Below the pieces are notes generated by a model, which was given only the letters and a program-made list of their open reading frames with translations, searched no databases and had not been told where the DNA came from. A DNA stretch of 64,000 bases, from assembly GCA_037975125.1 (NCBI GenBank), contig CM075862.1:41526924-41590923 (forward strand), read 5' to 3'. This DNA comes from Latrodectus hesperus (lineage: Eukaryota; Arthropoda; Arachnida; Araneae; Theridiidae). Both the position numbers and the translations under genes were made by a program. Positions within the stretch are counted from its first letter, which is position 1. Every line of letters begins with the position of its first letter. Positions 1-11,131 of the stretch are shown here, in pieces.

Positions 1-490
1 ATACCTTAAAATCTTACATTTTATATTTTATTCATACCATATTTTATAATATACGTTAAAATCTCATATCTTATATTTTATTCAAACCATATTTTATAAT
101 ATGCGTTAAAATCTCTTATTTTATATTTTATTCATACCATTTTTCATAATATATACCTTAAAATCTAATATTTTATATTTTATTCATACCATATTTTATA
201 ATATACGTTAAAATCTCATACTTCATATTTTATTCATACCATATTCCACAATATACATTAGAACACCATATTTTATATTTTTTTCATGCCATATTTTATA
301 TTTTATTCATACCAGATATTAAAATATACCTTATATATATATAAAATCTCTTATATTTTATATTTTATTCATACCATATATTATAATATACTTTAAAATA
401 TCAAATTTTATATATTTTATTCATACTTTATTTTAAAATATATTTTAAAAGCGCATATTTTATAATATACCTTAAAAGCTCATATATTAA
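1..490. repeat. 50-bp tandem repeat, degenerate, cut by window start
   Basis: About nine copies of a roughly 50-base unit, each with the pattern TTAAAATCTCATATTTTATA, then TTATTCATACCATATTTTATAAT. The first five units are 50-52 bases apart (starts near 1, 51, 101, 151, 203). Beyond 300 the units become irregular and fade by about 490. No coding potential. The array probably extends left of the window. Confidence 0.85.
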
Positions 491-1163
<673 letters not shown>

Positions 1164-1448
1164 AGAGATATAGACTGATAGATAATTTATATTGTGTAGT
1201 ATGAAGAAATACACACTTCTATAAGAAGCATATTAATTTCTTATGAGTAACATTAGTTTAAAATCTATTATCATCAAAAATAAGAAAAGTAGTTAAAAGT
1301 AAATCAATTTTTAAATCTGAGCAAAATCAGCTATTTGATTTTTTGCTTGAAAAACCTTAACTTTAAAAATATTACACCTGACAACTTGCATTAAAATCTC
1401 CATTTAAAATATTAAATTAAAGGAATATTTTAAAATTTAAGCAATATA

Positions 1449-2856
1449 CACTACTGGCCATTAAAATTGCTACACCGAGAAGGAATGCAAATAACAGAAC
1501 GATATTTATTGGACACATACATTATAGTGGAAAGAACAAGTGATTAGATTTACAGGAAATTAGGATGTATAGATCTTGAGAAATCAGTACCCAAAGCAAC
1601 CACCTCTGGCTGCAATAACAGCATTTATCCGCCTAGGCATGGAGTCAAACAGAGATTGTATGCCATGTACGGGGATCTCAGTCCATGCAGCTTCAACACT
1701 ATGCCACAGTTCATCGACAGTAGTGGATGGTGAGTGGTGGCGTGCCAATCGCTCGGCAACCATTGACCACACGTTCTCAATTGGTGACAGATCAGGAGAA
1801 CGTGCTGGCCAGGGTAACAGTCGAACCTGTTCTATATCAAGGAAGTTCAGAACAGTACGGGTAACATGCGGTCGTGCATTATCCTGTTGAAACAAAGCAT
1901 TAGAGAGGCCTCGAAGATTAGGGCAGAGCCACGGGCCTTAACACATCGGAAATGTAACGGTTGCTGTTCAAAGTGCCGGTAATACGAACAAGAGGTGATC
2001 GAGACGTGTATCCAATGGCACCCCACACCATCACTCCAGTAGATGGGCCAGTATTGCGATGTCCAATGCAAGCTGGCAATGCGCGTTCTCCACGATGCCT
2101 CCAAACACGGATGCGGCCATCATGGTCCTGTATACAGAACCGAGATTCATCTGTAAAGATGACGTGATGCCATTCCCGCGTCCAGGTTCGTCGCTGATCA
2201 CACCATTGAAGGCGCTCCTGTCTGTGACGCAGCGTCAATGGTAGCCGAAGCCATGGTCGCCGTGCACGACAATCCATGCTGCTGCAAACGTCATCGAACT
2301 GTTCGAGCAGAAACTTGTTGCCTTGCAAATGACTCCATTTCTCGACTCAGGGTTCGTGACGTGGCTGTACGATCCCTTGTGACCATGCGGATAAGATGTC
2401 TTTCTTCTCTGCTGTTAGTGATGGGGGTCGCTGAGATCTTGCATGACGTTCCGTATGATTTTCCTGAACCCATTGATTCCATATTCTGCTAACAGTCATG
2501 GGGTCTTGACCGACGCGAGCAGCAATATTGCGGTACGATAAACCGCAATCCCGGTAGGCTATAATCCTTCCTCGATCAAAGTCAAACACAAGCTGATAAG
2601 CATTTCTTCTTCTTACACGAGGCATTACAACAACTTTCTTTGCCGAAAACAACATTGAAACTGAAATTGAGTATGAGAAAACTGCTGTCAAATTTCTGGT
2701 TTTATACACATTGTAGATGTCGCTACTGTCGCCTGCTTTGTATGAATGCGCTGAAAATCTAGTTATTTGCCTATCATAGCAAGTTCTACCTGTCATGCAA
2801 ATTTCACGTGTGTGGTGACCCGCTTTCCTGGTGTACAATTTTAATGGCCAGTAGTG
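1449..2856 (-). mobile_element. Tc1-like transposon, family A, defective
   Basis: A 1408-bp element bounded by about 27-bp terminal inverted repeats: CACTACTGGCCATTAAAATT at the left, and its reverse complement before the right end at 2856. A TA dinucleotide flanks each end (1447-1448, 2857-2858), the target-site duplication expected for Tc1/mariner elements. The interior codes for a transposase on the minus strand. Both ends look intact, so it could be mobilised in trans, but it makes no complete transposase of its own. Confidence 0.93.
1584..2625 (-). pseudogene. Tc1-like transposase, DD34E, frameshifted
   Basis: The product would bind the element's ends and cut and paste it at TA sites. 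The start is the ATG at 2625 (MPRVRRRNAY). The first part is a helix-turn-helix (RNIAARVGQDPMTVSRIWNQ). The catalytic triad is visible: Asp in FTDESRF, Asp in QQDNARPH, and Glu in SPIENVW, with 34 residues between the last two, the DD34E signature of Tc1-like enzymes. The frame is broken at three or more places: a shift near 2410, a shift back near 2290, and a stop plus shift near 1900. The last open piece (1584-1895) carries the second Asp and the Glu. Length matches a family product of about 340 residues. Not functional as it stands. Confidence 0.88.
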
Positions 2857-2858
2857 TA

Positions 2859-3160
2859 TTAAAAAAATAAATAGTTAACTAAATTTACAAAACAACCTCA
2901 ACCGTACAAACATTTAATAAGAATTTTTCCCAAGGTTGACGTTTTGTGTTTGTAAATTTTGCTACTGTCGATGTTTATACTTCCTTATATATAAATTTTA
3001 TTTAAGAAGATCACACATCATTTTTTAGTAGAAAACATATTTGCAATTGTCAAATAAAGCATATCTTATTTAATTTTAATTCACTTTATCTGGATATTTG
3101 CAAATCATTTTTTATATGCTAATTCCTTGTAGTTCCCCAATCAGTAAGCGTTATTTTTAA
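2859..3160. other. AT-rich spacer, nothing recognised
   Basis: Separates the Tc1-like element from the piggyBac relic. No repeat, RNA or coding signal seen. Confidence 0.6.
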
Positions 3161-3509
3161 TTAACCCCTTAACTGTGACATATATTTCAGAAAAATGGAC
3201 CAAAAATAGAAAATTTTTGACTGTTTCATTTTATTCTTTATATTATTATAATTGTTAGAAAATGCTTTTTTATTACAAAAATAAAGTTTTAATTACAAAA
3301 ACTACTATATTTATAATTTTTACGCACACATAAAACATTGATTACACATACATGTTATTTGTATTGAGCAAATGAAATGAAATTTTGAAACTAAATATAA
3401 CTAGAATAAACTAGTATAATATAAAAACACAACAATATGATTTTCAATACATAAATTTTACAAATCTTTTACAGTATAATATACCCCAAACAAGGTACTG
3501 CTCAAAAGC

Positions 3510-3821
3510 CTATACATTGCACTTTTTACAATAAACTCTTGTCTCATGCCTTATTCTCTTCCCTTGTTCATCGGTTTTACGACCGCATTTAAAACACTGC
3601 CTGCTTGGAGTAGATTTTTCCCCCATTGATGGGATGTGTTCTGGAAAGTGTCGACCTGTGAGGCGCAGTAAGCTTACACTAGGACGCAATGGTCCTGGTA
3701 GTTGAACATTTGGTTTATTTAGTTCAACAATTGATTTTCTGAAGTTCATATTTTTCGCAACTCCTGCTGAAGTATTCAAAATAAAGGAGTTATTTATATA
3801 ACGCTTGGTGTAGGATATGGA
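3510..3821 (-). pseudogene. piggyBac transposase, C-terminal remnant
   Basis: The open stretch ends at 3510 and holds the end of a piggyBac-family (PGBD-like) transposase. The motif GRHFPEHIP is typical of the linker after the DDE domain. It is followed by a Cys-rich finger, CFKCGRKTDEQ then YCKKCNV, matching the cysteine-rich zinc-binding tail that reads the element's ends. The frame continues upstream of the Leu codon at 3779 to about 3821 and then is lost. The catalytic Asp residues are absent. The frame ends with YCKKCNV, so part of the usual finger is cut off. This is a relic. Confidence 0.8.
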
Positions 3822-4066
3822 AAAAAAAATTCTAGTAATGTATTTTTTACCTCCTTATCTAGCAACCGGGAAGTCTGTAAGATGTTGATCGACTTTAACA
3901 TGACCTCCCATAGTGTTGTTCATGGACTACCTTCAGAACCAAAGTTGGAATTGGTAAAAAACTAGGACCACTTGTGTCATTTATTAGGAAAATAGAGAAT
4001 TAAGTATCCTAAAGTAGAAACGAACTCAGCTCAGACTTCACAAAATAGAAACGTTGATTTTTCTTC

Positions 4067-4131
4067 TGCCCGAACTGAGTTCGGGCATCACAAATATTGC
4101 ACGCAGAAACTGCCCGAACTGAATTTGGGCG
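4067..4131. repeat. subterminal palindromes of the piggyBac element
   Basis: Two copies of a palindromic motif: a near-perfect 21-base palindrome at 4067-4087 (TGCCCGAACT, G, AGTTCGGGCA pattern) and a weaker one at 4111-4130. A related half-site (CGAACTCAGCTCAG) sits at 4021. They lie inside the element's upstream end, where such transposons carry transposase-binding repeats. Binding is inference. Confidence 0.6.
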
Positions 4132-4203
4132 ACACTGGCAAGGGGTTAACAATAAAATGGTTATTTCTTTCATTCCAGATGAGATCCTGATTATACCCAA
4201 TTA

Positions 4204-4362
4204 TTATTGATTTAAAATATCCATGATGTCATTTAACGTTTCATCTTCGTCAAATCGTGTTGAGACGGAGTCGCAAATCCGATTTGTTGGTGAATTTGCT
4301 GCCCATCTTCCAATCGCATTCTTTGAGCTGCAACAAACAAGGCGAAGTTCACCATCGATTGT
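4204..4362 (-). CDS. candidate 3'-terminal exon, unknown protein
   Basis: Not a recognised family. Reading the minus strand, a pyrimidine-rich tract (TTTTTTCTTATCTCC) and ACATTCAG form a good 3' splice site at 4363. From there 53 codons run to a double TAA stop. The peptide starts TIDGELRLVCCSSKNAIGRW and ends with the acidic stretch RFDEDETLNDIMDILNQ. Codons use more G and C than the surroundings, and the peptide composition looks protein-like, with no TA-repeat bias. A stop codon lies just upstream in frame, as expected of an intron. There is no ATG-initiated frame here, so it would only be found as an exon. It lies just outside the piggyBac end. The upstream exons are not identified. It could be a fragment of an unrecognised transposon. 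Confidence 0.42.
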   Translation of the reverse strand, partial: TIDGELRLVCCSSKNAIGRWAANSPTNRICDSVSTRFDEDETLNDIMDILNQ

Positions 4363-4364
4363 CT

Positions 4365-7280
4365 GAATGTCGTCGGAGATAAGAAAAAATCAATTCGTGA
4401 GTTCTACCAGAAATAAAAATGTATTTTTTAACTATGATTTTTCCATATGTAAAAGTTTTCAAAATTATGAAAATTACTTATTGTTCTAAGTAATTAGTTT
4501 TCAAATTTTCAAATAAGGGGGAATATTGCTTCCAAAATTGAATACATTAAAAATAGAATATAAGAAACAGCCAAATGAAAAGGATAAGAGAAAACAGTCA
4601 CTTTATATATAGTTGAAATAGGCAAATATAATTAAAAGTTTTTATAAAATTAGTTTTTTTCTAAATTTTAAATATTACGACATGTAAATCAAAATACAGA
4701 TTTGATTTTGGGCTCATTTATGTCCCTTCGGATCATAGAAATGCATCTTGCCATTTTGATTAAATTGTTGACATAATTGATAATTTTTTGGTATTTTTTT
4801 ATGCTGATCAGGGTTAAAACAGTATTAAGAAATGGTAATTCAATTATAAAAAATAACGACGCGTGGTGCAGTAGATTTTACAATGAATGTGAATAATTAT
4901 TGTTTTTATGAATACATGAATAATTTTTTTACGTAGATGATACTTTAATAACACCTGTCACAAGATTAAAGAAGTTGTTTTTATAAGTGGTATTTAACAC
5001 TAAAAATTGAAAAGTTCGCTACAAAATAAATATTCTTCCTTCAATTCTCTAATTTTATAGACTGATATTTTATACTTGACATGAGATTACGAGAAAACTG
5101 AATTAAATTAAGTGCACAAGTATTTCTCTTTTGTTCTCTTTCTCTCTTCTTCTTTATACTGACGGTCATTAGTTGAAATAAAAATTTAATTAGAAATGTA
5201 AGCAGAAAAAATTCAATTTGATACCATTTCTTATTGAAGTAATTCTTTATGAAAGATTTTTACCTTCATTTTTAAAATCTTGAAAATCCACGTAAAAATC
5301 AGACAAACTAATATTTATAAAATTTTAATAAAAAATTAAAGATATTATTTATATATCATAACAGTAATAAAAGATTTGTCTTTCAGACATTTAAGATAAA
5401 ATTTCTATTAAATTCTAATATTATCACAAATATTTAACTTGCCTATATTAATATATCACATAAAATGGAGTTCATAAATTTTCAATACAATTCACATCAC
5501 AAATACATTAAACTCAGAAAGAAAAAGAATCTTTATAAATTGAATATTGGACCAGTTCTCTGGTATTCAAGTGAGAACGATTGTAAGAAAAGGAAATCAC
5601 AACTAGTATCGGTTTCTGATGGCAACCTAACTGAAAACACATACTATTTTTCATTTTGAAATTTTCCTTACAAAGCTTATAATAAATTTAAATTATATTT
5701 AACCTTAATTTGTACTTACTGTAAAGTTACGTACAACATTATGGGATTCTGTACGCTTCAAAAATGGATGGAGGATTGTGGCGTTTTCCGAATTTTAAAA
5801 TTGGCATTTATGCCTAACTTTTATAGCTTGAAAAAAAAATTTTTTTAAAAAAAATATGAAATTAATTTTTTACTGCAGCTAACGCGTTTTTGCTTTTTCC
5901 AATATGACAAAGATTGAAAATGCATTTAAATAAGGACGAAAGATTCGACAGCCGTAACAAAAAGAAATTTCAAGCGTTCCATAACTCATTTCATTTGTTT
6001 TCAGTTATTCTTTACGTAAAAGCTCGTTTCATGGTGGAAAACAAAATTTATAATAAAGTTAGGTAAATAGCAATGATAGTTTATTCCCAAATTTAATTAC
6101 TCCATGAAAGCTAGGTACACATTTTGCTCAAGAAGTAGTTTATGAAAGCTATGAAAGCTTTGTGGTTTGATCCTTATTAATTACTATTTAGAATAAATCT
6201 CAAGGTGCACGCTAAAACATCTGAAAGAAGATGCCAAGATAGTGAAAAAAAATTTTGCTTAAACTTCTGCAAAATCTCGCCATATTAGTATTAAGCGACA
6301 TATGTGTTGTTTTTTTACAGTCCTCCCTTCTTTAAAATTATTTTAATCAGTAAAATAAATGCTAATTACTATTCAGAACTTATTTATATTAAAAAACTTT
6401 GATTGAGAAAAGAGAAATAAATGTTTGTTATTTTTAAACTTTTAAAGCTAAAATGATAAAAAATGAATGTTAAAAAAACTTTTCACAACTCAAATATAAT
6501 TCTAAATTGAAAAGTAACTATAATGAAGAAAATATTTTAATTTGAAATAAAAAAAAATTTTAAGAATACTGGAAAAATTATAAAATGTAAAAAATAAATT
6601 ATAAAAAGTATTTGCTTCCAGAAGAATGTTCTTTTAAATCTTGTAATGAGCCATTTTTATTTCATAAATCCGATTTAATCCTATAAAAGCAAAGATGGAA
6701 ACTTCTATCTACTTCTTAAGATTTAATCTAATTAAAAATTATTTATTTTTACTTGGAAGAAAATTATTCCTTATTACTTTGATGAGAAAGAAAAAAAATT
6801 TAATTCCAAATAAAACATTTTTATTTCTCTTAATTACACTGTTTTCCTTTTAGCTAACTTCGTTAACACATTAACTTCCCATGAAGACATTTTTTAATAT
6901 TTTAGTATTTAGATTTTGAAGTTAATTTCAAGCTTTTTCTTATATGATTTTCTCAAAAATGGAAACCTTTTTTATCTAATTTTTAACTAAGCCTAAAATT
7001 TCAGTTTTGAATCAACTAATTATTTATTGTATTACTTTAACTAAAATTATTTTAACTAAATTTAAAACTTAATTAAAGTCTCTTGTGTAACTATTAAAAT
7101 ATTTATGATCTCTTACTCTTTATAAAAATTTATTTATATACTACTACAGTTTATGTAGCACTTTTTATAATGAAATTGCCAGGTAAAAAATACACCATAT
7201 ACAGACAAAAATAAGATGCTATTATATGAAAAAGATTAGCTTTACAACGATTCATACAAAACTGATGTCGTTAATGATAT
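4365..7280. other. AT-rich unique DNA, nothing recognised
   Basis: About 2.9 kb of A/T-rich sequence. A 64-codon open frame at 5465-5659 has no recognisable motif and an AT-driven composition, so I do not call it a gene. No clear repeats or RNA genes seen. Confidence 0.5.
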
Positions 7281-7296
7281 CCACAATGTACTTAAA

Positions 7297-7538
7297 ACCT
7301 TAAATTAATGGCGTGAACACCACCATAGGACCAAGACCTACAGTGCCCATATCTGTTTTCATGGCCATGAGAACTGGAATTCAAAGCATATGTCCCAGTT
7401 ATATTGTCATACTAACGCGAAACCTCTAGCATACTTGGTACTCGGTTTTATCGACCCACTGCAGGAATGAAAGGGTGAGTAGATCTTGCCCTGCTTGAGT
7501 ATCGAACCTGTGGCTTGGAAGCTCGAAGCGTTACCACT
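7297..7538 (-). mobile_element. tRNA-derived SINE with target-site duplications
   Basis: On the minus strand the element begins at 7538 with a tRNA-like head. GGAGTGGTAACGC resembles the internal A box and AGGTTCGATACTC the B box of a tRNA gene (RNA polymerase III promoter). A non-tRNA body follows to about 7297. It is flanked by a 16-base direct repeat with one mismatch, CCACAATGTACTTAAA (7281-7296) and CCACAATGTATTTAAA (7539-7554), the mark of target-primed reverse transcription. Length is about 242 bases, and base composition is clearly richer in G and C than the flanks. It does not encode protein and would rely on LINE machinery. Confidence 0.78.
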
Positions 7539-7554
7539 CCACAATGTATTTAAA

Positions 7555-8193
7555 TGGAGAAATTTTGCTGCTGATATCTGATACAGAAATTATTTATGAG
7601 CATTGTTTTCTGATGAAATATTTTTTACGGTTTGTTTAAAAAGTAAAAATTCTTTACAGCAAGTATCTAATTTTGATAGACGTAAAATTATATCTGACAT
7701 TGATTGTACTTTATCGTGATGCAGCATTATTCTCCGCAGAGTAAGGAATTTATAGAATTAAGATGGGCATACTGAACAAAACAATGGTTCACAGTGGCCT
7801 ACTATCACCACAGCCGAGAAAATAGAGGCGTTAACCACATGGCTTTAATAAATCACACACATATGTCAAGAACAAATGAACTGAGAAATGGATACGCTAG
7901 GAAAACAACAAATATTGATGATAAAGTTCCGAAAAGTTTCACAGCGGAATACACTTTAACCAATCATCGCTCTTGTATCAAAATATATAGTTGCTACTTT
8001 TCGCTTATGACAAGTATAACACTTACAGAATAATAAATAAGCTGACTGTGTAAAAATGATAAAAAGTAGATCATTATTATTATGGGTAATTAGATCAATC
8101 AACAATTATTTTTTAAGTAAAATGGTTTTAAATTTTAATTGAAATTCATTTTAATGTTAAATTTCATCATTATAATTTATCTATATATATATA
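7555..8193. other. AT-rich spacer, nothing recognised
   Basis: Unique-looking sequence between the SINE and the next Tc1 element. A 79-codon open frame at 7794-8033 shows no family motif. The last bases before 8194 are a short TA run. Confidence 0.5.
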
Positions 8194-9728
8194 CACTGCT
8201 GGACAATTGCTAAGGACGGATCACAAACTGTAATGTAGCATAACATTAAGCGAGACATGAGGCCCAGTAGGATAAACTATAGATGCCACACTGTTCAGAC
8301 ATTAGAATATTTATTGCTCTGGAGAGTACAAAAACTGTGAAACATCTGAAAGAAAAAAAAGGTTCATTTGATGCTGCATACGGAAAAATGGAACAATGCA
8401 TCTAAACGTCAGCAGGCACCTTGAAGAAATGCTATCAATACGAGATATGTCCACCATGGAGTGTGATGCAACATTCCACACGTCGTATCATACTTTGCAC
8501 AACATTATCCAGCAGCTGTTGAGGCAATTTATCCCATTCCTCTGGGAGTGCACGGATGAGAGTGTTCTTGTTTGTTGGAGGATAGTTTCGAACCAGCAAC
8601 TTGCCTCCTCAAAGCATCACACACATTTTCAATGGGGCTTTAGATCTGGAGAACATGATGGCCATACGAGGCGTAGAAAACTCTCACTGTCTATACAATC
8701 CTGAACAGCGAGTGTTCGATGACATGTTGCGTTGTCGTCCATAAAAACAAATTTATCACCGACAGCACCACGGAAAAGACGAACATGAGGAAGTAGAACT
8801 TCATTAATGTATCGTTGGCCCGTCATAGTCCCATTCGTAACCATATGTAGGGGCGTGTGGCCATTGATCATGATGCCGGCCCACACCATGACACTGCATG
8901 TCGGATATCGGTCCCTTTCCTGGATATCTTCTGGATGATAAGCAGTACCACTCTCGCACCAGATCAGTTGGCGTCTACAATCCGCTGATAGACTGAACCT
9001 ACTCTCATCTGAGAATAGTATGCATGCCCAGTCCTGTTCAGTCCAATTGCGATGCTCACGACACCATCACAAACGGGCAGTATGGTGCTGTCTGGTCAAT
9101 GGGACACACACAACAGGTCCTGCGGACGTATAGTCCTCTTCCCCTCAAACGTCTGGCAACAGTTTTTCGGAAGATCTGCTTTCCTGAGGCAGCAAGAAAC
9201 TGATTTGCCACCTGCTGAGCTGTGGTGCGCCTGTTCCTTTTTGCTGATAGGACGATATATCTGTCTTCTGCAGGCGTCGTACTTCTAAAACGAACTCCCC
9301 CATGCCGCCTTCTGAACATTCCAGTAGTTTTAAATGACTTCCGCAGCCGTGAAACAACGCTGTGAGTGATGTCGAACTCACTGTACAACACCTGTTATTT
9401 TTCGTCCTTCATGCGATATTTCCAATAATTCGGCCACGCATAAAATCATCTAAGTGATGTCGGGAAGACATGCCAAAAATTTCAAGTTCGTCTATTAAAT
9501 CTTTCCTGTAAAACTTTGACTTGAAGCAACAACTGTCCACACGCGTCAAAACCTTTAAAGCTCTTATGAACGCTATCACGTGATGAACAGACGTGGAAAA
9601 AAATTTGCATACGCATACACTTCTTACTATATCACGCACTTGTTCTAATTTTCCACATTTTGCTTCCTTTCATTTTGTGATTGCTATGGATGATAGTGTT
9701 ATCCGTCCTTAACAACTGTCCAGCAGTG
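8194..9728 (-). mobile_element. Tc1-like transposon, family B, copy 1
   Basis: A 1535-bp element with 27-bp terminal inverted repeats: CACTGCTGGACAATTGCTAA at the left, and at the right, inverted, CACTGCTGGACAGTTGTTAA. There are two mismatches over 27 bases. TA flanks both ends (8192-8193, 9729-9730). It belongs to the same family as the element at 42486-44026 and lies in the same orientation. The right end is joined through a 22-base TA-rich bridge to a mariner element at 9751. Confidence 0.93.
8435..9471 (-). pseudogene. Tc1-like transposase, family B, frameshifted
   Basis: The start is the ATG at 9471 (MSSRHHLDDFMRGRIIG); the end is the TGA at 8435 after HGGHISY. Helix-turn-helix parts are readable around SVVSRLRKSFKTTG and TTAQQVANQFLAASGKQ. 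The catalytic Asp residues sit in FSDESRF (near 9010) and MDDNATCHR (near 8740). The DDE Glu is lost from frame: the sequence reads SPDLKPH then a stop where copy 2 reads NPIENVW. At least three frameshifts separate the open pieces 9409-9639, 9056-9391 and 8629-8889. Compared with the copy near 43 kb this one is more decayed. Confidence 0.88.
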
Positions 9729-9750
9729 TATATATATATATATCTATATA

Positions 9751-11033
9751 TTGGGTTGGCAGCTAAGTAATTGCGGATTTTTTTAGAAAATCAAAGATAA
9801 TTTTTTCATGGAACTAAATAACTTTATTGTGTAATGTACTGCCCATTTTGATCAATGACCTTTTTTCCATCTTTCACGCAGCATCATAATCCCACGTTCA
9901 TAAAACTTCTGGTTTTTATTAGCAAAAAACTTAACCAGGTACGATTTGACATCATCATTATTATTGAAACTTTTACCATTCAAGGAGTTTTGTAAAGATC
10001 GAAACAAAAAGTAATCAGATGGTGCAAGGTCAGAACTATATGGTGGGTGTAGCAAAACATCCCAATTGAGCTCCAACAACTTTTGCCGAGTGACCAAATA
10101 TGTGTGTGTCCTTGGATTGTCATGATGGAATACAACACTTTTTCGATTTGTCAATTCGGGCCGCTTTTCTTAAACTGCATTATTTAATTTCGTTAGTTGT
10201 TCAATGTAGACATCAGAATTGATCGTTTGGTTGAGCGGTAAGAGTTCAAAGTAGATAATTCCTTTGTAATCCCACCAAACTGATAACAAAACCTTCTTTT
10301 GATGAATATCAGCTTTTGATGTTGTTTGAGTTGGTTCACCTGGCCTGCTCCACGATCTTTTCCGCTTGATATTGTTGTAAACAACCCATTTTTCATTGCC
10401 AGTTATCAGTCGCTTTAAAGATGGATCATTTCCATTACGTTCCTTTAGCAAATCGCAGCTGTTAATGCTTTGCGTTAAATGCGTTTCTTTCAGTTCGTGA
10501 GGAACCCATGTATCGAGTTTTTGAACATAGCCAAAGTGTTTAAATGATTTTCAATGCATGTATGTGATACATGAAGCTTCTCTGCAATTTCACGTGTTGT
10601 ATTGTGACGATCCGAATCGATTATTGTCTTTGATTAGGTTGTCATCAACTTCAACTGGACGACCAGAGTGTTTTTCATCTTTGAGTGAAAAAACATGAGA
10701 ACGAAATTTGGCAAACCAATTTTGACACTGATGTTCTTTTGAGGCTTCTTCACCATAAACAGCACATAACTTTTTATGAGCTTACGATGCGTTTTTCCCT
10801 TTGCGGAAATAAAAAAGCAAAATATGACGAAAATGTTAATTTTGATTTTTCATTTTTCAACGAACGTCAAACGAAAACTTCGCAATTGATCAAAACACTT
10901 TTTTTACTGATTGACAGCTGAATTGCAAACTATCAAATAACAAAATGTGTTTTACATTTGTACTACGTCTGCAAACCTAAAAATTCAAATGAGGCCATCT
11001 ATGAATGAAATCCGCAATTACTTAGTTGCCAAC

Positions 11034-11037
<4 letters not shown>
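9751..11037 (-). mobile_element. mariner transposon, defective
   Basis: A 1287-bp element with about 30-bp terminal inverted repeats, TTGGGTTGGCAGCTAAGTAA at the left and, inverted, TTGGGTTGGCAACTAAGTAA at the right, continuing TTGCGGATT on both sides. TA flanks both ends (9749-9750, 11038-11039). It codes for a DD34D transposase on the minus strand, as mariners do. It sits directly between the family B Tc1 element and a long (TA)n array. Confidence 0.94.
9852..10853 (-). pseudogene. mariner transposase, DD34D, inactive
   Basis: The start is probably the ATG at 10853. The N-terminal DNA-binding half is readable only through frameshifts (QNWFAKF, GRPVEVDD and NTREIAEKLH-like pieces). From 10451 the frame is open to 9852 except for one TAA at 10170-10172, where the family has a Gln codon. 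The second and third catalytic Asp are present in HHDNPRTHT and [10 protein letters not shown] with 34 residues between them. The first catalytic Asp is replaced by Asn: the sequence reads RLITGNEKW (codon 10395-10397), where active mariners have GDEKW. That change alone would abolish catalysis. Total length fits the usual 330-350 residues. Confidence 0.9.
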
Positions 11038-11129
<92 letters not shown>

Positions 11130-11131
11130 TA
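11038..11131. repeat. (TA)n microsatellite abutting mariner end
   Basis: The TA run starts exactly at the mariner's TA target site and continues, with one C interruption, to 11131. It may have grown from the target duplication, or the element may have inserted into an existing run. Confidence 0.95.

Larger units (their letters stand above)
3165..4145 (-). mobile_element. piggyBac-type element, internally deleted
   Basis: A 981-bp element between two TTAA tetranucleotides (3161-3164 and 4146-4149), the exact target-site duplication of piggyBac transposons. The ends are CCCCTTAACTGTGACA and, inverted, CCCCTTGCCAGTGTCG: the first six bases match and further matches follow. The transposase lies on the minus strand, so the 4145 end is the upstream end. 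Near that end are two palindromic blocks that look like subterminal transposase-binding repeats. Only the last part of the transposase remains, against a usual length near 550-600 residues. Confidence 0.85.

Noticed and set aside
4690..4810. Minus-strand fragment reading QNGKMHFYDPKGHK before a stop
   Set aside because: Protein-like but very short, without splice sites or a family match.
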